The position numbers were made by a program, and so were the translations under genes. From Antitrichia curtipendula (taxonomy: Eukaryota; Streptophyta; Bryopsida; Hypnales; Leucodontaceae), in the NCBI GenBank assembly GCA_951230915.1, contig OX579635.1:26474001-26538000 (forward strand): a stretch of DNA of 64,000 nucleotides. The letters run 5' to 3'. Numbering within the stretch: position 1 is the stretch's first letter; the number at the start of each line of letters is the position of its first letter. Shown here one piece after another: positions 21,735-34,425 of this stretch. Below the pieces are notes generated by a model that was not told where the DNA came from, did not search any database, and saw nothing but the letters and a program-made list of their open reading frames with translations.

Positions 21735-24700
21735 CTAGAAGGTTGTTAGAATATGTGGGTAGGGACATGATTCTTCTCCAAGTCTATGGCAATCTTCACT
21801 AATCCCTTACGTGTCTCTATATGGCAAGTTGGAGATTCAAAATTGTACAATTTTGATTTGCATTGGGGAGGCCAAGGATTTGGCAAGAATTGGATGAAGA
21901 AGATGACATAGTGGTTTACTACGTAGAAGAAGTCAAGAAGAATCCTATGGTGAAGTAGACAGAGAAGAAGATAAAGTTCAATGACAATGGAAATGTCAAG
22001 GAGAGGCACTTGAAGAAGACTGTTGAAACCTAGATGGAATACATCTACAAAGTGTTGAAGCCAGTACGGTGATTTGTTTTGATTGTGTTCATGTTTAGAG
22101 TTTGATTGTTGTTTTGATGAGGGAGTTTTTGTACTAGTGTGGAAAAAGAAGTCATTGAGAGATTGAGGGGGGTAATTATGGTGTAAAGTAGCAAATTGGC
22201 GAATGATTTGGACTTCAAAAGTCCATTAAACTCTCATGTGATTATCCTTAATTGGGTGGCCATATGAGATGTCTGAAGATCATGCAAATTCAAATTTAGA
22301 AAATTTTCAAGGTGAGTTATAAAAGAAATTATTAGTGTTTATAACAATAAACACAAATAATGTTACGCAAGAGCTAAACAACCCTAATGACTGTTAATAT
22401 ACAAGACCTAAAGAATGTCTTATACAACTCCAGATTTAACAACTGCAGTTTGAAGAGAATTTCCAAAGCCAAGATAATACTCATGACGCACAATGCTCTT
22501 TGCACAACAAGTGAAGTTCTCTCACAAATGTTTAAGGTAGGAAGCTCTGAAATGGAACGGGCATTAAGAACAGACCCTATAAATGGTTGTAAAATGGACA
22601 TGAGTTGGTTCTGAAATTGCCATGTACAGTCACTAAATGAATCAAGGAAAAAAGCATTATTAATTGCAAGAGCCAATAATTTGCTTTGCTTTCCCCATTC
22701 TTTCTTGTAGTATTGCAAGTGAACCGTTTATAGAAGACCTAGGGTCATAAATAGGGACCTATGACCCAACTCGCTTGAAAATTCATAAGTAAATCAAAAA
22801 TGCTTGAAAAAATATGAAACCACTTGGGTTAGATACTTCATCTATTTCTCTTTGTCTGAAAAATGAGCTAAAATTATTCCCGTCCAATGAAATACACAAA
22901 AAATGCAGACCAGCCCTTGGATGTGCCATTTCTGAGCGTCCTACCTTACCTTCACCTCCTCTTATGATCTCCCTCCCCACGTGCAAATATCTGAAGTTCA
23001 AACCCAAGCATTAGGCATTGGAACCCAACATAGTCCTCAAGCCAATTTAAAAGACAATCCAAAAGTCTTTAGAACTAGTGCTTATGTTAAGAAGGTATGT
23101 CGAAGTGATGATTCCCAAATTTTTATTGACTTCAAATTAATTTTCTTTTGTGTATGATTACTCGCCAAAGCTTATCAAGTGATGTTTCTAATTTGTTCAA
23201 AAAGATCTTGTAAACTTTGGTATCTTATTGCAGTTTGAAACGGAAAAGAAATTGAAAAGCTGAAAATATAATTTGGTGCAAAAAACTAGTTTACAAAATC
23301 ATTTTCTACTTTGTAATATATAAAAGTTGAGAAATTTCTACATTATTTGGTCACCACTACATGAAATTTCACTACTAAGAAGGGCTGTAAGTTCCCTAGA
23401 GTTTTCAAATTGTGGAAACTCTGCTATAGCAATAGGCCGACGTGGCGAAGTGATTGCCACATCGGATATTAAAAAATAATATTTTTTAAATATTTTTTAT
23501 TTTTTAAATATTTTAAATAATATTCTTTTAATATTCTTTACTTTTTATAATTTTATATTTTGACCAACATTGGCTGGTTTACAAAAACGGGAACAGGTAT
23601 GAAATGGCCCTCCAGACCCTCCAAAAAACATGTAATGCATTTTGTGTTTGATATGGAATTTGGTTTTATTTTTATAAAGACATGTAATAATTTCAAAACC
23701 TTTTTTACAAATTGAAAAATTAGTTTTTTTTAAGACGTTTTATTAACATTGGTTAGAAACAAATTTCTTCATACGCAACGGCAAAGTGGAGTGCATAAAG
23801 TGAAGGAGCTTGAAATTCAACTACATCGTCATAAACTCTATTGTTATTTATATCTAATTCAAAGTACGTTTACAAAATATGATTTTTCAATCCTTAATTC
23901 ACTTTATAATGTAGAACATTATAGTGTAATTCAAATTTACAAATTGTTCTAAACTAAACCTGGCTATTAGGGTCAGCATTAATTAAATAAAAATTAAGAT
24001 TTGAACCTTTTGGAAAAATTACTCTTGAGAGAAGTTGGAATACAAATAAATTAAATGCTACAAATGAGACTAATGGTGAAATTCAAATCTCCTAATGTCA
24101 ACAATTTAATAGTTTAATTTTTATGAATGTATAACAAACACCATCAAATATCAATATTTTTTTTGTTTAGTAATATGAAGGGCTAACATCATTGATATGT
24201 TGTGAGTAGGAGGGATGAAGAGGCCCTTTTTATAGTAAGCTCATTGTTCTTCATCACCCTTCAAAGCTTGTGAGATTTTTTAATGAAGGTGGGAGTTCAA
24301 AGAAAAAACAAGTTTTTTTCACACATTTGAATAGTATACCTCATTTTAGCATTGTAAATCAACTACTTTCAAAATGAGGTAAACTAAAAAAATGTGAGAA
24401 ATCAAACTAAACTTCACCTCCAAAATTCATTTCTAATTTGGAGTCTCTAATAGAAAGTTATGTAGGTATGAAGTTCAATTATAAAAACAATTATTGCATG
24501 AGTTTGACTTGACTATGAGAAGTTGAGATCTTTCATGTCTTAATTTTCATATCCCACGTGAATTGTTGTACTTCCTATCTTTCCACTTGTACAAAGCACT
24601 TGGCTTGTCCCCACAAATTGAACATTCAATGGTTTGTAAAGATATATAGGATCAATACTTTCCTCAACGAACAATAATCCAATCGTTGGTAGCATGTTAT

Positions 24701-25715
24701 CAAATTAAATTTAGAGGGATGTCAATGTATTAGCTCCTTTTTGTCAAAATTGGCAGTTGTTTGCCAGCACAAAAAAAATGTGTAGGACTCAAATGGACAA
24801 AGTAACCACATATATTGTGGTAGAGCTCTAATTAAAATTAAAATGATTATTTAAAAAATTAATTAATTATGAGGGTACTTGATGAACTATTTTTTTCAAC
24901 TTTGATTAATTTTTTGGCATGAATTGTCAACCTTCATAGCCATGTATAGTATAATTTAATATTATATCTATAGATTTTCAACTTCATACTACAATAAAGA
25001 ATTCATATTTATAATTTTTAGGAAGTTTTGGAAGTTTTCAAGTGTAGTAGTAACTGGACTTGAGAAGCCTTGTTTTATTACACTATAAGAAACCCACGTT
25101 TTAGGTGGCATTTTGTAATTTTTTTAGACGGATTTTAGATGACGTTGGAAAAAAAAACTTGTGTTTTTTTCTCAATAATCATGTCCAATATAACATCCAG
25201 ATTTTGGAAGGGATCTCTAAACTCTTGATTTTCAAATGCCATAGTAGTATACTATTAATACAGTAAGGTCTGCTTCAGTTACAAACTATCAATTTGAGCC
25301 ATTCCAATTTTTATTGCATAACTAGTATAGAATTTTTGTGGAATTTTTGGTCTTGCATATTTAACACCCAATTCCTAGGCAAAATTTCATTTTTGGTGAA
25401 TTTTTGAAGTCAAACTTCATGGTTTTACGTAATATTTTATTGAAAACAATTGGTGGCGATTTTTTTTAATTCAATTGGATAGATATGTAGGGAACATACA
25501 TATGCACATCTTTTATATTAAAAAACACCCCATTAAGTAACAAAAATACAATCTAAGAAGAATTCAATGTGAGACACCATATGACCAAATGTACAAAATT
25601 GTGCAAGGATGCAATGATAATTACGCTTACCAAAATCTACCAATTATGGTACACATTATTAAAAAAATTGAATGCTCCAAATCGGCAATTCATAAATGAA
25701 GTAGACCTTATTGTA
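21735..25715. other. AT-rich intergenic region, transposon debris only
   Basis: Isolated CACTA-like termini are seen: CACTACATGAAATTTCACTAC near 23356 and CACTATAAGAAACCC near 25081, each without a clear partner. A region at 24330-24590 ends in CATATCCCACGTGAATTGTT, an inverted relative of the foldback arm at 5755. AT-rich tracts dominate (23470-23540). ORFs up to 114 residues show no family features. Confidence 0.4.
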
Positions 25716-27424
25716 CTGTATAGTAGGGTCCAAAAGTATTTCGAATTTTGGATGTGCTCCCAGTTCTGTGCTTCAAAACCAGTTGCATTCAATTGCATGT
25801 ACCTACCTCAGTATGTATTATTTTTTCACCAAATCAATCGCAACTTGTAAAGCCATCAGTGGTCTTTACTCACCACTTGTTGATCATGAGCAAATGTCAA
25901 AAATTAAAAGATTTGGCTGTAATTAGAAAATGGTGTTGTCAAGAGCAGAGACATGCAACTTCCCTTTTGAAGCTCCTGGCGCCACCTCATTGTCTTGATG
26001 GCATGTATTCATTGCAAGGTTTAGTGTATAAAGTTGAAGGTTACAACATGGAGTGTCATTGTAATGAAGAGTAGCTTGCACAGATGAGATATGGTGGCTT
26101 GAAGTTGTATTGCAGGTAGTTTCAGCAGGAGCGTTGGAGTTGCATTTTTTGTTCTCTTGGTGATTGAATCCGTTGATTTTCAGATTGTGCATTGGGTTAG
26201 TGAGAGGTACCATGCCATACAAAATCTTGAGTGATGAAGAAAGGGGTCGCATTGTGGGAATGCGTGAGGGTGGAATGAAGAGTTCAGACATTGCATCTGT
26301 ATTGAATGTTTCACGGTCAACTGTTTCTACTATCTTGACAAATTGGAAGATCCGAGGGAGTGTAAAATCTTTGAAATCCCGATGTGGTAGGCATTGGAAG
26401 TTGAGTGATCGTGATGCTAGATGATAGAAGACAACCATTGTCCGAATTATCAAGCCTATTGAATGTGAGTCGTAACACAATAAGGTCGTACTTACAGGAC
26501 TTGGGTTTTAGAAATTGCATTGCACCAAAAAAAACATATCTTAGTGAGAAGCACAAATTAGATAGGCTTAAATTTGCCCATGCTCATGAAAGTTGGAGTT
26601 TTGAAGATTAGTGCAATGTGATTTGGTCAGATGAGTCATCATTTGAAATTGGTAAAAATTCGAGGCAAATTAGAGTGTGGCGAAGACCATACGAAAGATA
26701 TGCGTGGGATTGCATAGCTCCAACTTTTAAGAGTGGCCGTACTTCGGTGATGGTTTGGGGTGCATTTACTGGCTTTGATAAATGCCCTCTTGTTATTATG
26801 CCTCCAAACAAAAGAACAGCAAGCGATTTTGTAACCATTGTTTATGAGGCAGCATTAAGCGGATTTTACTTTTTACATGATCACCCGCAACAATTGAAAC
26901 TTATGGAAGATGGCGCTCCAGTCCACCGTAGCTCACTTCCATTGCAATGGAGACAAGCTCATGGTTTGGCAAAACTAATTTGGCCTGCAAACTCTCCAGA
27001 TTTGATTCCCATAGAAAATTTATGGAAGATTGTCAAAGATTTGTTACGACATCGTCGTAGACCAAAAAACAAGGAGGAAATGGCACAAACCATTCAATCA
27101 ACATGGGATACAATATCTTTGGAGCAACTCCAAACTTTGATTAGAACTATGCCTGATAGAATGCAAGCAGTTATTTCAGCAAGAGGTGGTAGCACTAGAT
27201 GGTAGATACTATATTATGATTATTTTTTTAGATGTATGCTTTTCTACTTTTGTAATACAAATTTTTCATATTGTCAAAGTAGACTCTATTATCTTTCCAA
27301 CACAATTTATAGTTTGTGAATTGATGAATTTTTGAGCCTACAAGAGGTTTTCAAAGTTTGCAGTTTTCATTCTCATTCAACTTCAGGCCAAAAATTCGAA
27401 ATATTTTTGGACCCTACTGTACTG
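25716..27424 (+). mobile_element. Tc1-like DNA transposon with intact ends (1709 bp)
   Basis: The left terminal repeat CTGTATAGTAGGGTCCAAAA is matched in inverse by the right end, CAGTACAGTAGGGTCCAAAA, and similarity runs on through TATTTCGAATTTTGG, nearly 40 bp in all. Both ends are flanked by TA (25714-25715 and 27425-27426), the Tc1/mariner target. The size is the usual one for Tc1 elements. The transposase (26212-27205) carries lesions, so the copy is inactive on its own, but the ends look usable. Confidence 0.9.
26212..27205 (+). pseudogene. Tc1-like transposase (DD34E), frameshift and one stop
   Basis: The first frame (26212-26424) begins MPYKILSDEERGRIVGMREG and contains a paired-type helix-turn-helix (SSDIASVLNVSRSTVSTIL). 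Near 26405-26424 the reading frame shifts by one position. The second frame (from about 26405) continues LSELSSLLNVSRNTIRSYL and is halted by a TAG at 26609-26611, just before CNVIWSDESSFEIG (first catalytic D). The third part has LMEDGAPVH (second D) and SPDLIPIENLW (E). The D-to-E spacing is 34 residues, the signature of the Tc1 class; plant mariner-like elements known to me have DD39D. Confidence 0.9.
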
Positions 27425-27508
27425 TACAATACCGTTCTCCCTTCGGACTCCTCCACGTTGTGCGGGGTAAAGACTGGCAATTCCAACAAGGCTTGCCTTT
27501 GGATTCAA

Positions 27509-27603
27509 ATGAAATCCTAGCGTCTGTATTTTATTCTTGCAATAAAGGGTTCCCCTTTATTTGTGTCAAAAAAGAAAAAAAGAAAAAAAAATGAAATCCT
27601 AGC
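27509..27603 (+). mobile_element. Short retrotransposed tail with poly(A) and target duplication
   Basis: ATGAAATCCTAGC occurs at 27509-27521 and again at 27591-27603. Between them is GTCTGTATTTTATTCTTGCAATAAAGGG..., with AATAAA and a (A)n/AAAGAAA tail (27568-27590). This is the form of a heavily 5'-truncated LINE copy or mRNA end inserted by LINE machinery. It lies just outside the Tc1 element. Confidence 0.75.
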
Positions 27604-29964
27604 TTGGCTCGTTTTACAAAGTCTGGTTGGTTAGAGTTTCATCCAAATTCAATGATCGGTTGTCATCTATGCCTGTGGATTGAATTCTTTTGGATCTTTT
27701 TGAATCGATGTGATTCTTTCTCAAGTCCACTTTGGCCGCACGAGTAGAGTTCAGTGGCAATGGCCGTCGAGACATTCGACGGTTTCAATGGAATTTTAAA
27801 TTACCAGTGATTTCTGCTGCGGTAGTCATACATTAACCAGACAGTGCAATTACTGTAATTTCATACGGTACTGTTTGTTTGTGATCTGTGTGTCCTGCAT
27901 GGCAAATATATATTCAGTCAAATAAGTGAGATCGTGTTTCATTCATCCTTTCCGTCTGGCTATCTCGATCATGCCATCGAATCTTGAGTTTGCTGTGGAT
28001 TGCGGATTGTGCTTGCATGCAAAGTGACAGTATGCTTCTTTTTTTGCAGGTGTGTTTGTATGTTAACTTAGGTATTTGAGTTGGATCACAATTTTCTGAG
28101 ATGAGGGTGCGCATGTTGAGACTCTTTGACATTAGCTTCACAAAAGCATTTCACACGGAGCTTAGAAGCACACGGCAGCTCGTACATTCCTTCTGTAGAA
28201 TTTTGAGCATTTTCCCCGACGATACTCGAGCTGAGGTGGTAATTGTATGGACAATTAATTTGGTAGCTATTCTGACAGTGACACTTCGTACCCAGTGAAC
28301 GTCCTTGCGTAACGCACTGCCACCCCAGATGGCCATATCATTCAAACATTTACTGTGGTCGACTGCACACTTGCTATAACACCGTGGCAAATATTGAAGC
28401 TCATTTGGTGTATCACCTGAAGGAAACAGGTAGCGAAAACGCTTAGATCAAGCAGGAGACTGAAACACTTACTAGCGCAAACCCCAATTGACTCTATCGA
28501 AATGAGTCATGGATAATGGTTGAGGTGAGGCCCGGACGCCCGGTTCGGTACGTCAATATTCCCTTCTTACGTAAAAGGCTTCCCCGTGGGGGTTCTACCC
28601 ATTACACAACCGCAGAATAAGGATACTGACAGTGTCATTGTGGAGTCTATGCACATGCAGCCACAAGGGAATGTGCACACACATCTACATTTACTTTCCG
28701 TGTCTAAAAGTTAATCAAAATGTTGCTTTAAGGTGATTGAAGGTGCTTTATGTTTTTCACATTAATTTTTTCTTAAAGAATTCAAATCTCCTTAACAATT
28801 AGGTTGCCTTACTTCAAAAATATTACTTTACTAGCCACCAAAGTCAACAAATATTTCTATAGATGTTTTTGTTTGTACACATGGAGGTTCATGAGTCCCA
28901 ATTACAACTATACTTGATTCAAAAGTAGTAAATTTTTGTAAAAAGACAATAAATATATTTATATAGTGTAGAACGTCAAGAAATTAGTATGGGGCAATCT
29001 AATTTCACTATTTAATGTAGACTTGAATTGGAGAGTTTGTTTCGAGGTCCAACCACCCATAGGCCATAGCCAATCACTTAATGATTTTAGAATAGATCAT
29101 GAGCAATATGAGGTGATGCAAATTTTTCCCTTGTAGAAAGATAGGAAATATGGAGATTGCAACTTTTTGTAATTTTATTTCCAAAATTGAAATTACTATG
29201 AATTTTGGGAGCCCAAAAGTGCTTGGAATCCATAGCTAATGTCTAGACTCTTCCAATTCTAATCATTCATGAACTACTTTCCAACTGACTACTTCTCTAT
29301 GCACTTTTGGATATGTGTCATGACTTTATTACTTCCAACCTTAAAAAGGAGGGGAAAAAAAGCATTTCAAGCTTCGGTCAAGAATTTGTTCCAACCTTGG
29401 TTGGAAATAGTGCCTTGCTTGGCTTGAAATAGTGCACCTTACAGGTTGGGTATGGGTCCCTGATTGAAAATGGATGGTTCAACCTTAGCTATCCTCTTGC
29501 AATGAAAACATTTTCAAAAGTGAATAAATAAAGCTTGTTTTCATGAAGATTAGAGGTGTTCAAGAATTTCTATGTTCTAATCTTTGACATGAGATTTGGA
29601 GCTAACATACTCTTATATCATACCAACCAATAATCTTATTTGCAGCTTTTAATCAAACTTCTATAACTTGAATGGAATTTAATTTTATATTCATGATAGT
29701 GGATTAAAGAAGGCATATAATGTTTTTCTAATATGCATGGCATTATGTTGTACTTCTTTTAGACTCATAATTGAGCATAGCTGAATAAATTCGACAATTG
29801 AAATTATGGTTGATAACTTCAAAGTACCCCCTCATTATGCAAGAGGCTATGCGTCAAGTGACTCGAGGATGTGATTGGAGTGCAACCCAAGGGATGTTCA
29901 GTACATTGTGTCATGCCTGAGGGTTCAGCGCATAACTCCGTGTTAAGCATGGAGGCCTAATATC
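27604..29964. other. No recognisable gene
   Basis: A GC-richer patch at 28500-28625 contains TGGTTGAGGTGAGGCCC, CGGTTCGGTACG and GGGGGTTCTACCCAT; I could not fold it into a tRNA and do not assign it. The remainder is AT-rich without coherent frames. Confidence 0.4.
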
Positions 29965-30117
29965 TTTTTTTTTTTTTTTGCACAAGCGTGTTGAAGAACA
30001 CACTGCGAGGGTTTCCATTAGGAAGAAAATATGCTTTCATGCTAGGTAAATCACCTGTCACCGCCAGGTATCGAACTCGCAACCTTTGCATTTGCTTTGG
30101 GTACCTTTCCGCCATCA
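29965..30117 (-). mobile_element. tRNA-derived SINE
   Basis: Read on the minus strand, a head with GATGGCGGAAAGGTACC (box A-like) is followed by GGTTGCGAGTTCGATACC (box B-like), then about 90 bp of body, then a 15-base A run (T run at 29965-29979 on the plus strand). This is the order for a tRNA-derived SINE. A target duplication is not clear. The presence of box B argues against a random A tract. Confidence 0.7.
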
Positions 30118-31149
30118 TTTGGTACTTTAATGTCATCTTGGACCAGAGCCCCAATCTCTTTCTTTACTTTGGTGCAGTCTTTGGGTTTATTCAAAGACAT
30201 GCCCGATATCTTTCTGAACGACAAACTTTCAAAAAAATTGGGGATGTAATGAGTGCATGCATTGTTACACCTGAGTTGTGTGCATGTTTTTGTTACACTT
30301 TGCATTACATCCCATTGAAATCCTCAGAGCTCGATTCTACTTTACTGCATCCATTCAAATGTAAGGTTGAAGATCAGGCTAGGACTTAACTGAAATAACA
30401 TATCCCAAGGCTCACTGTAGTATTTCTCACAACAAGGTTCAATCTACTTTCACATTACTTTCAAGTTACCTCTATAGTCCAGAATTGGATTACTGAATGC
30501 CTACCTAGTTTGCCCATCCCATCCAACCATGATTGGCATTAGAACACATTGATACATGAAGAATGGTAGACTACTCATGAGGGGATTATAATCGTAGGTG
30601 AGCAGTGCAAAAGGTGCTCCTATTTTAGGCAGTGAGTACTGAGTAGGCCTTGGAATTCCAGGGCCAATCAGAATCCGTGCACAGCTCTGCCGAGTGAGAT
30701 GGAAGTCGCGGGAATTATGGAATAGAAGCAAGGGGAAGCGAACTCCTTCAGGAGCAAACGTTAGGGTGATCGATCACTTCGTATCAAGTATTCAAGTCCT
30801 GACAAAGTTAGGTCAAAACTCACTTGTTTGCTGTCTTCATTCTTCCCTGTACCTCTGGAGTCTACTAGACAGTTTCTGCCGCTGCTGGCGGAGCAATCAG
30901 TGATTACTGCCATGCTCGTGCTATCTGGAAGTATCTGCCCACAAAATAATTATGATATCTGTGACGAGCACGAGGTAAGCGGAGAGACCGGCCAGTCCAA
31001 CCCTGCACCCAGGAAAAGCTTAATTTATGGGCCATCGTGCTTGCTCTCTGACTCGTCGTTCCTCTGCTGAAATCCAACTCATGCTCACGCAAGAATGTAC
31101 CTGGAAATTGTAGTTCATCAAGAAGACGGCCCTGACGTAGGGCAATTAA
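30118..31149. other. No recognisable gene
   Basis: Several ORFs under 80 codons on both strands lack any motif. Base composition from 30650 to 31130 is less AT-rich than the surroundings, so a small exon or UTR cannot be excluded. Confidence 0.35.
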
Positions 31150-31329
31150 ATCGTCAATTTCGGCCCTAGCTGGCGGTATTCCAATACATTATGCATAACT
31201 TAGAACCTTTTCAGGTTGCACGTTCTGAAACATAAGTTTATACAAGTCCTAGATTTTAGATCCTTATGTACTGTACATTTATGCCACAATTGGCGCCAGA
31301 ATCGTGCCAGTTTTAACGAAATTGACGAT
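31150..31329. mobile_element. Small MITE-like element with ATCGTCAATTTCG ends
   Basis: The left end ATCGTCAATTTCGGCCCTAGCTGGC is matched in inverse by the right end, ATCGTCAATTTCGTTAAAACTGGC. The interior is 180 bp and non-coding. The sequence CAATTTCGTTAAAA-C/TGGC is shared with the termini of the 2213-2525 element, suggesting one family. Confidence 0.55.
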
Positions 31330-31709
31330 CGGTGCCGAAATCTGGAAGAGCACAATCATCTTTCTCAATTGAAACATCGTTTGATATTGTGAAATTTAGC
31401 TGCGTAACTGCTTGTGGAAACGAGATACAAAATCCATAGAGGGCGGAAATAGGCAATCAATTAGGATCCCTCGAACCTCATGCACTCCATTTGCTTTAGT
31501 TTGCTGTCACCCGGATTCTGTAGAATTTTTTTTATGACAATCCTTCTGAAGTTTTAACATGTATCTAGACAAGCTTGCCCATCGTGCTTGCCAGACTACT
31601 TTCCTTGAAGATCAGTTGTAGGTGAATAACAGCATAAGCTGTAACAAGTTCTCGATCTTTCCCAAATTGAAGCTTAGATGGCGGAGACCATAATAGGATT
31701 CTGAACTTA

Positions 31710-32657
31710 TTATCTCTTCCCAATTTCGTGAACCGCAAGAGGGTATTTTCCGTGGAACAGCCTCCAAGTACTGTCCTCAAGAGTGCCAAAACAGCCACTC
31801 GTAGACCGGTGAATGGCCTCCGAAGTTCCAATAGGAATAGCCAGAAAATAGTTTGCTAAGAACGCTTCGAAGATACCAAGGAGTGACCCTGCCACGACAT
31901 CACAGAAGAAGTGCCGCCCGAGAATGATCCGGGACGACGTTGTGGCCACGGCCCAAGAAGTGACAGTACTTCCAATCAAGCTGATGAGAATAGTTTCTGC
32001 TGTAGGCGCAAAGTTCTCCAGAATGTCAATTCGGCCCTTGAGCATATGCTGGAGGTACGGCAACCAGATTCGGTGAGATTGGTCCCTCCACATGGGAATG
32101 TAGAGTCCAAACATGGTGACCACCAACAAGGCTCGCGTGGAGTGGCCGCTGGGAAATGACCAATGGTCCACTAGGATGGTTTTGAAGTGACCCCGGTTGT
32201 ACACTGGTCTTGGTCGGCGCACGATCTTCTTGATAATCGACACGAAAATCATATCAAACAGAAAGGCCATGAAGAGGTTGAAGAAGAACATGCGAAGCTC
32301 CGGGGTGAGTTTAGGTTTGGGCGCCAGGTAAGTCGCAGCTGCACAAGGGATGAGGAACATGCCGTCACCCGAAAACTCCAAGGTGCGCAAAAACACGTAA
32401 AAGAAGATGCCCAATCCATGTTCATGAACCCAGGCTGAAAACTTTCTGTCGAACTCCACCACATGGTCGAGAAGGCTGGGATCCGAGGTCGCCTTACTGA
32501 CGCCGTCTTGATCTTTGTGGTAGAAGTGATCACAATTGGTAACCTGAGGTTTTTGGACAGCGGGAGTGTGAGGCTCAACGGAACTTCCTCGTCGTCGCCT
32601 TCTGGACTGGCGCAATACCATTGCTTCAATGCCTCCACTACATCCACGGGTGTGCAA
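31710..32657 (-). CDS. PAP2-type lipid phosphatase (polyisoprenoid/lipid phosphate phosphatase-like)
   Basis: An intronless 315-residue frame with the three phosphatidic-acid phosphatase signature motifs: K143/K144 with the RPRP end at 149-152 (KKIVRRPRP), FPSGH at 168-172, and SRIILGRHFFCD at 242-253 (S242, R243, catalytic H249, D253). Hydrophobic segments are near 82-90, 98-112, 122-142, 175-190, 222-240 and 253-275. The family dephosphorylates lipid phosphates or isoprenoid diphosphates at endomembranes. The gap between PSGH and SR (about 70 residues) resembles plant LPP-beta and animal PLPP6-type proteins. The N-terminal 60 residues are polar and basic (QSRRRRRGSS). The start may be the Met at residue 1 or at 13. 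All motifs are intact, so the gene is probably functional. Confidence 0.9.
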   Translation of the reverse strand: MHTRGCSGGIEAMVLRQSRRRRRGSSVEPHTPAVQKPQVTNCDHFYHKDQDGVSKATSDPSLLDHVVEFDRKFSAWVHEHGLGIFFYVFLRTLEFSGDGMFLIPCAAATYLAPKPKLTPELRMFFFNLFMAFLFDMIFVSIIKKIVRRPRPVYNRGHFKTILVDHWSFPSGHSTRALLVVTMFGLYIPMWRDQSHRIWLPYLQHMLKGRIDILENFAPTAETILISLIGSTVTSWAVATTSSRIILGRHFFCDVVAGSLLGIFEAFLANYFLAIPIGTSEAIHRSTSGCFGTLEDSTWRLFHGKYPLAVHEIGKR

Positions 32658-33424
32658 TTGTCAGTCCGTTGAACATTTGGAAATGAAGACCATGAAGAGT
32701 GAGAACGGAGTCCATTGTACCGCAATTTCTACCCTGCACAGCAACAAACACTTTCAGCTGGAAAGATCGCTGCACAAACTGCTGGATAACGAGCTGAAAG
32801 AGTCGAGAACAACGCTTGCTCATCGTACTAAGCATCGAAATCTCAAAAGAAATAGATATTGGGATTTAGTCTACATAATCCTACCACACTGAATCGTTGA
32901 AATACTTGGCATTTCCGAGGCTTTGCATGCTTCCAGCTCCATAACTGTGAGAATCCTCCACAATATCGAAACTTCTCTCTCTCGAACGCGCTCATCCAAT
33001 TCTCCCTGAGAGAGTCCGCTCAGCATTGGTTGGCAGACCCAAAACATGATATTCTCAGTCGATTAACCATGAGAAAATTGCATGTCCGCAACAACTGCAC
33101 CTCCTGAATGTCCCTGTATTCACAAGATCATAGTCGAAGCCCCTCATTGGCATGCCTCTTGAGCTGCCAAATGGCGACGTGCTGGGTCGTGCAATGTACA
33201 GTACTGTATGCATGCTCGGGGTTGTTTTTCCCACTCCCTTGAAACCCCTTGAGAATTCTCGTTCTTTGAATTCTTGACTGTTTGAATCTCGACTGTGATA
33301 GGGTGTGTCACCTGCTGACCTGAATTACTGTTTCACACCTTGGCAGTTGGGCAACAGCCGTGGCCAAAAAAGCAAGCGTTGCCTTCTTTTTGAGAAATCA
33401 AATCAATGGATCAGGAAAATCAAA
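32658..33424. other. Upstream region of the phosphatase gene
   Basis: Promoter or 5' UTR of the minus-strand phosphatase is expected here. I see no other gene. Base composition becomes AT-rich after 33350. Confidence 0.45.
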
Positions 33425-33520
33425 TGTGGAAATGCATTATCAATGTGGAAATGCATTATCGATGAGGAAATGCATTATCGATGAGGAAATGCATTATCAG
33501 TGAGGAACTGCATTCTTTTT
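33425..33520. repeat. Minisatellite, ~20-bp unit, about five copies
   Basis: GTGGAAATGCATTATCAAT/GATGAGGAAATGCATTATC units repeat five times, each with about one change, immediately before the first TTAA-flanked element. Confidence 0.75.
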
Positions 33521-33540
33521 GAGGAAATCAGTTATCTTGA

Positions 33541-34425
33541 CCCCTAAAATCCCAAGGCCTCTTTTCCAAAAAAACACACTCAAAACTACCATTTCTATAG
33601 CAAAGAGCAAAAGATTTTTGAAAATGTTCTTTTTACATATTTAACTTGGGGATCTTGTACTAGACTAGTATAAGAATGTGAGGAAGAAATTTCACAAACT
33701 TTGACTATGTAAATTGCAAGATATTTGTGTTTAAGGTAAAAGAAACAAGGTTTTTTGCACCTTGCTCAACTACATTTTTTGGCTTTGAACTTTTATGACT
33801 TATAATTTTTGCTATATTGATTTTGAATTTCTAATTTTATATGATAAAGAATTGAGTTGAGAGTCTAAGAAAAATTTATAAAAAAAAAACATTTAGTTTT
33901 CACTCGTTAAAAATTTATTGAGTACAAGTAAGTTCAAAATTAAAGAAAACTTTAAATTGTTAATAGCTCAAAGATGGAATTGAAATACACTAATCTCAAT
34001 AGTGAGATTGTTCTAGCAAGAAATCTTAATTTTGTAAATTTTTATTCTTACAAGTTATTTTTCAAGAAGATGCTTTGATTGCACCCAAAACAAGATTGTC
34101 CATAACTTTCACATAACAAATTCAAATGTAATAAATAAAAGCTTTTCAAGTACATAAAAATATAATCTATAAAAAATAAAATAATTTTTTTTTTAATTTA
34201 AACTATTTTGAAATTTTTCTACCCGCCAAATTAAGAAAAGGGATTTTTGTGCCATAACTTTTGCTCCTAGGCTCCAATTGAAATTAAAGTATATATATTT
34301 TTGGAAAGCTAATGTATTTTTCTATCTTCACAAGAAAAATTCAAAAAATCACGGCAAATATTGAGACCATAGAAACCTACCAAAATCCATTTTGTCCTCC
34401 AAGGGGACAATGGGACTTTTAGGGT
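33541..34425. mobile_element. TTAA-flanked CCCCTA element, copy 1 (piggyBac-like, non-autonomous)
   Basis: Left end TTGA/CCCCTAAAATCCCAAG and right end (inverse) TTAA/ACCCTAAAAGTCCCA form terminal inverted repeats of about 16 bp beside a TTAA-like target. The interior (885 bp) is AT-rich without a transposase. It aligns along its length with copy 2 in the same orientation. Base changes at the ends (TTGA, ACCC) suggest it is the older copy. Confidence 0.65.

Noticed and set aside
25923..26480. 185-residue minus-strand ORF
   Set aside because: Antisense to the Tc1 transposase, which has strong family motifs on the plus strand.
28500..28625. Possible tRNA gene (GGTTCGGTACG, GGGGGTTCTACCC)
   Set aside because: No cloverleaf with A and B boxes in the same orientation and at the right distance.
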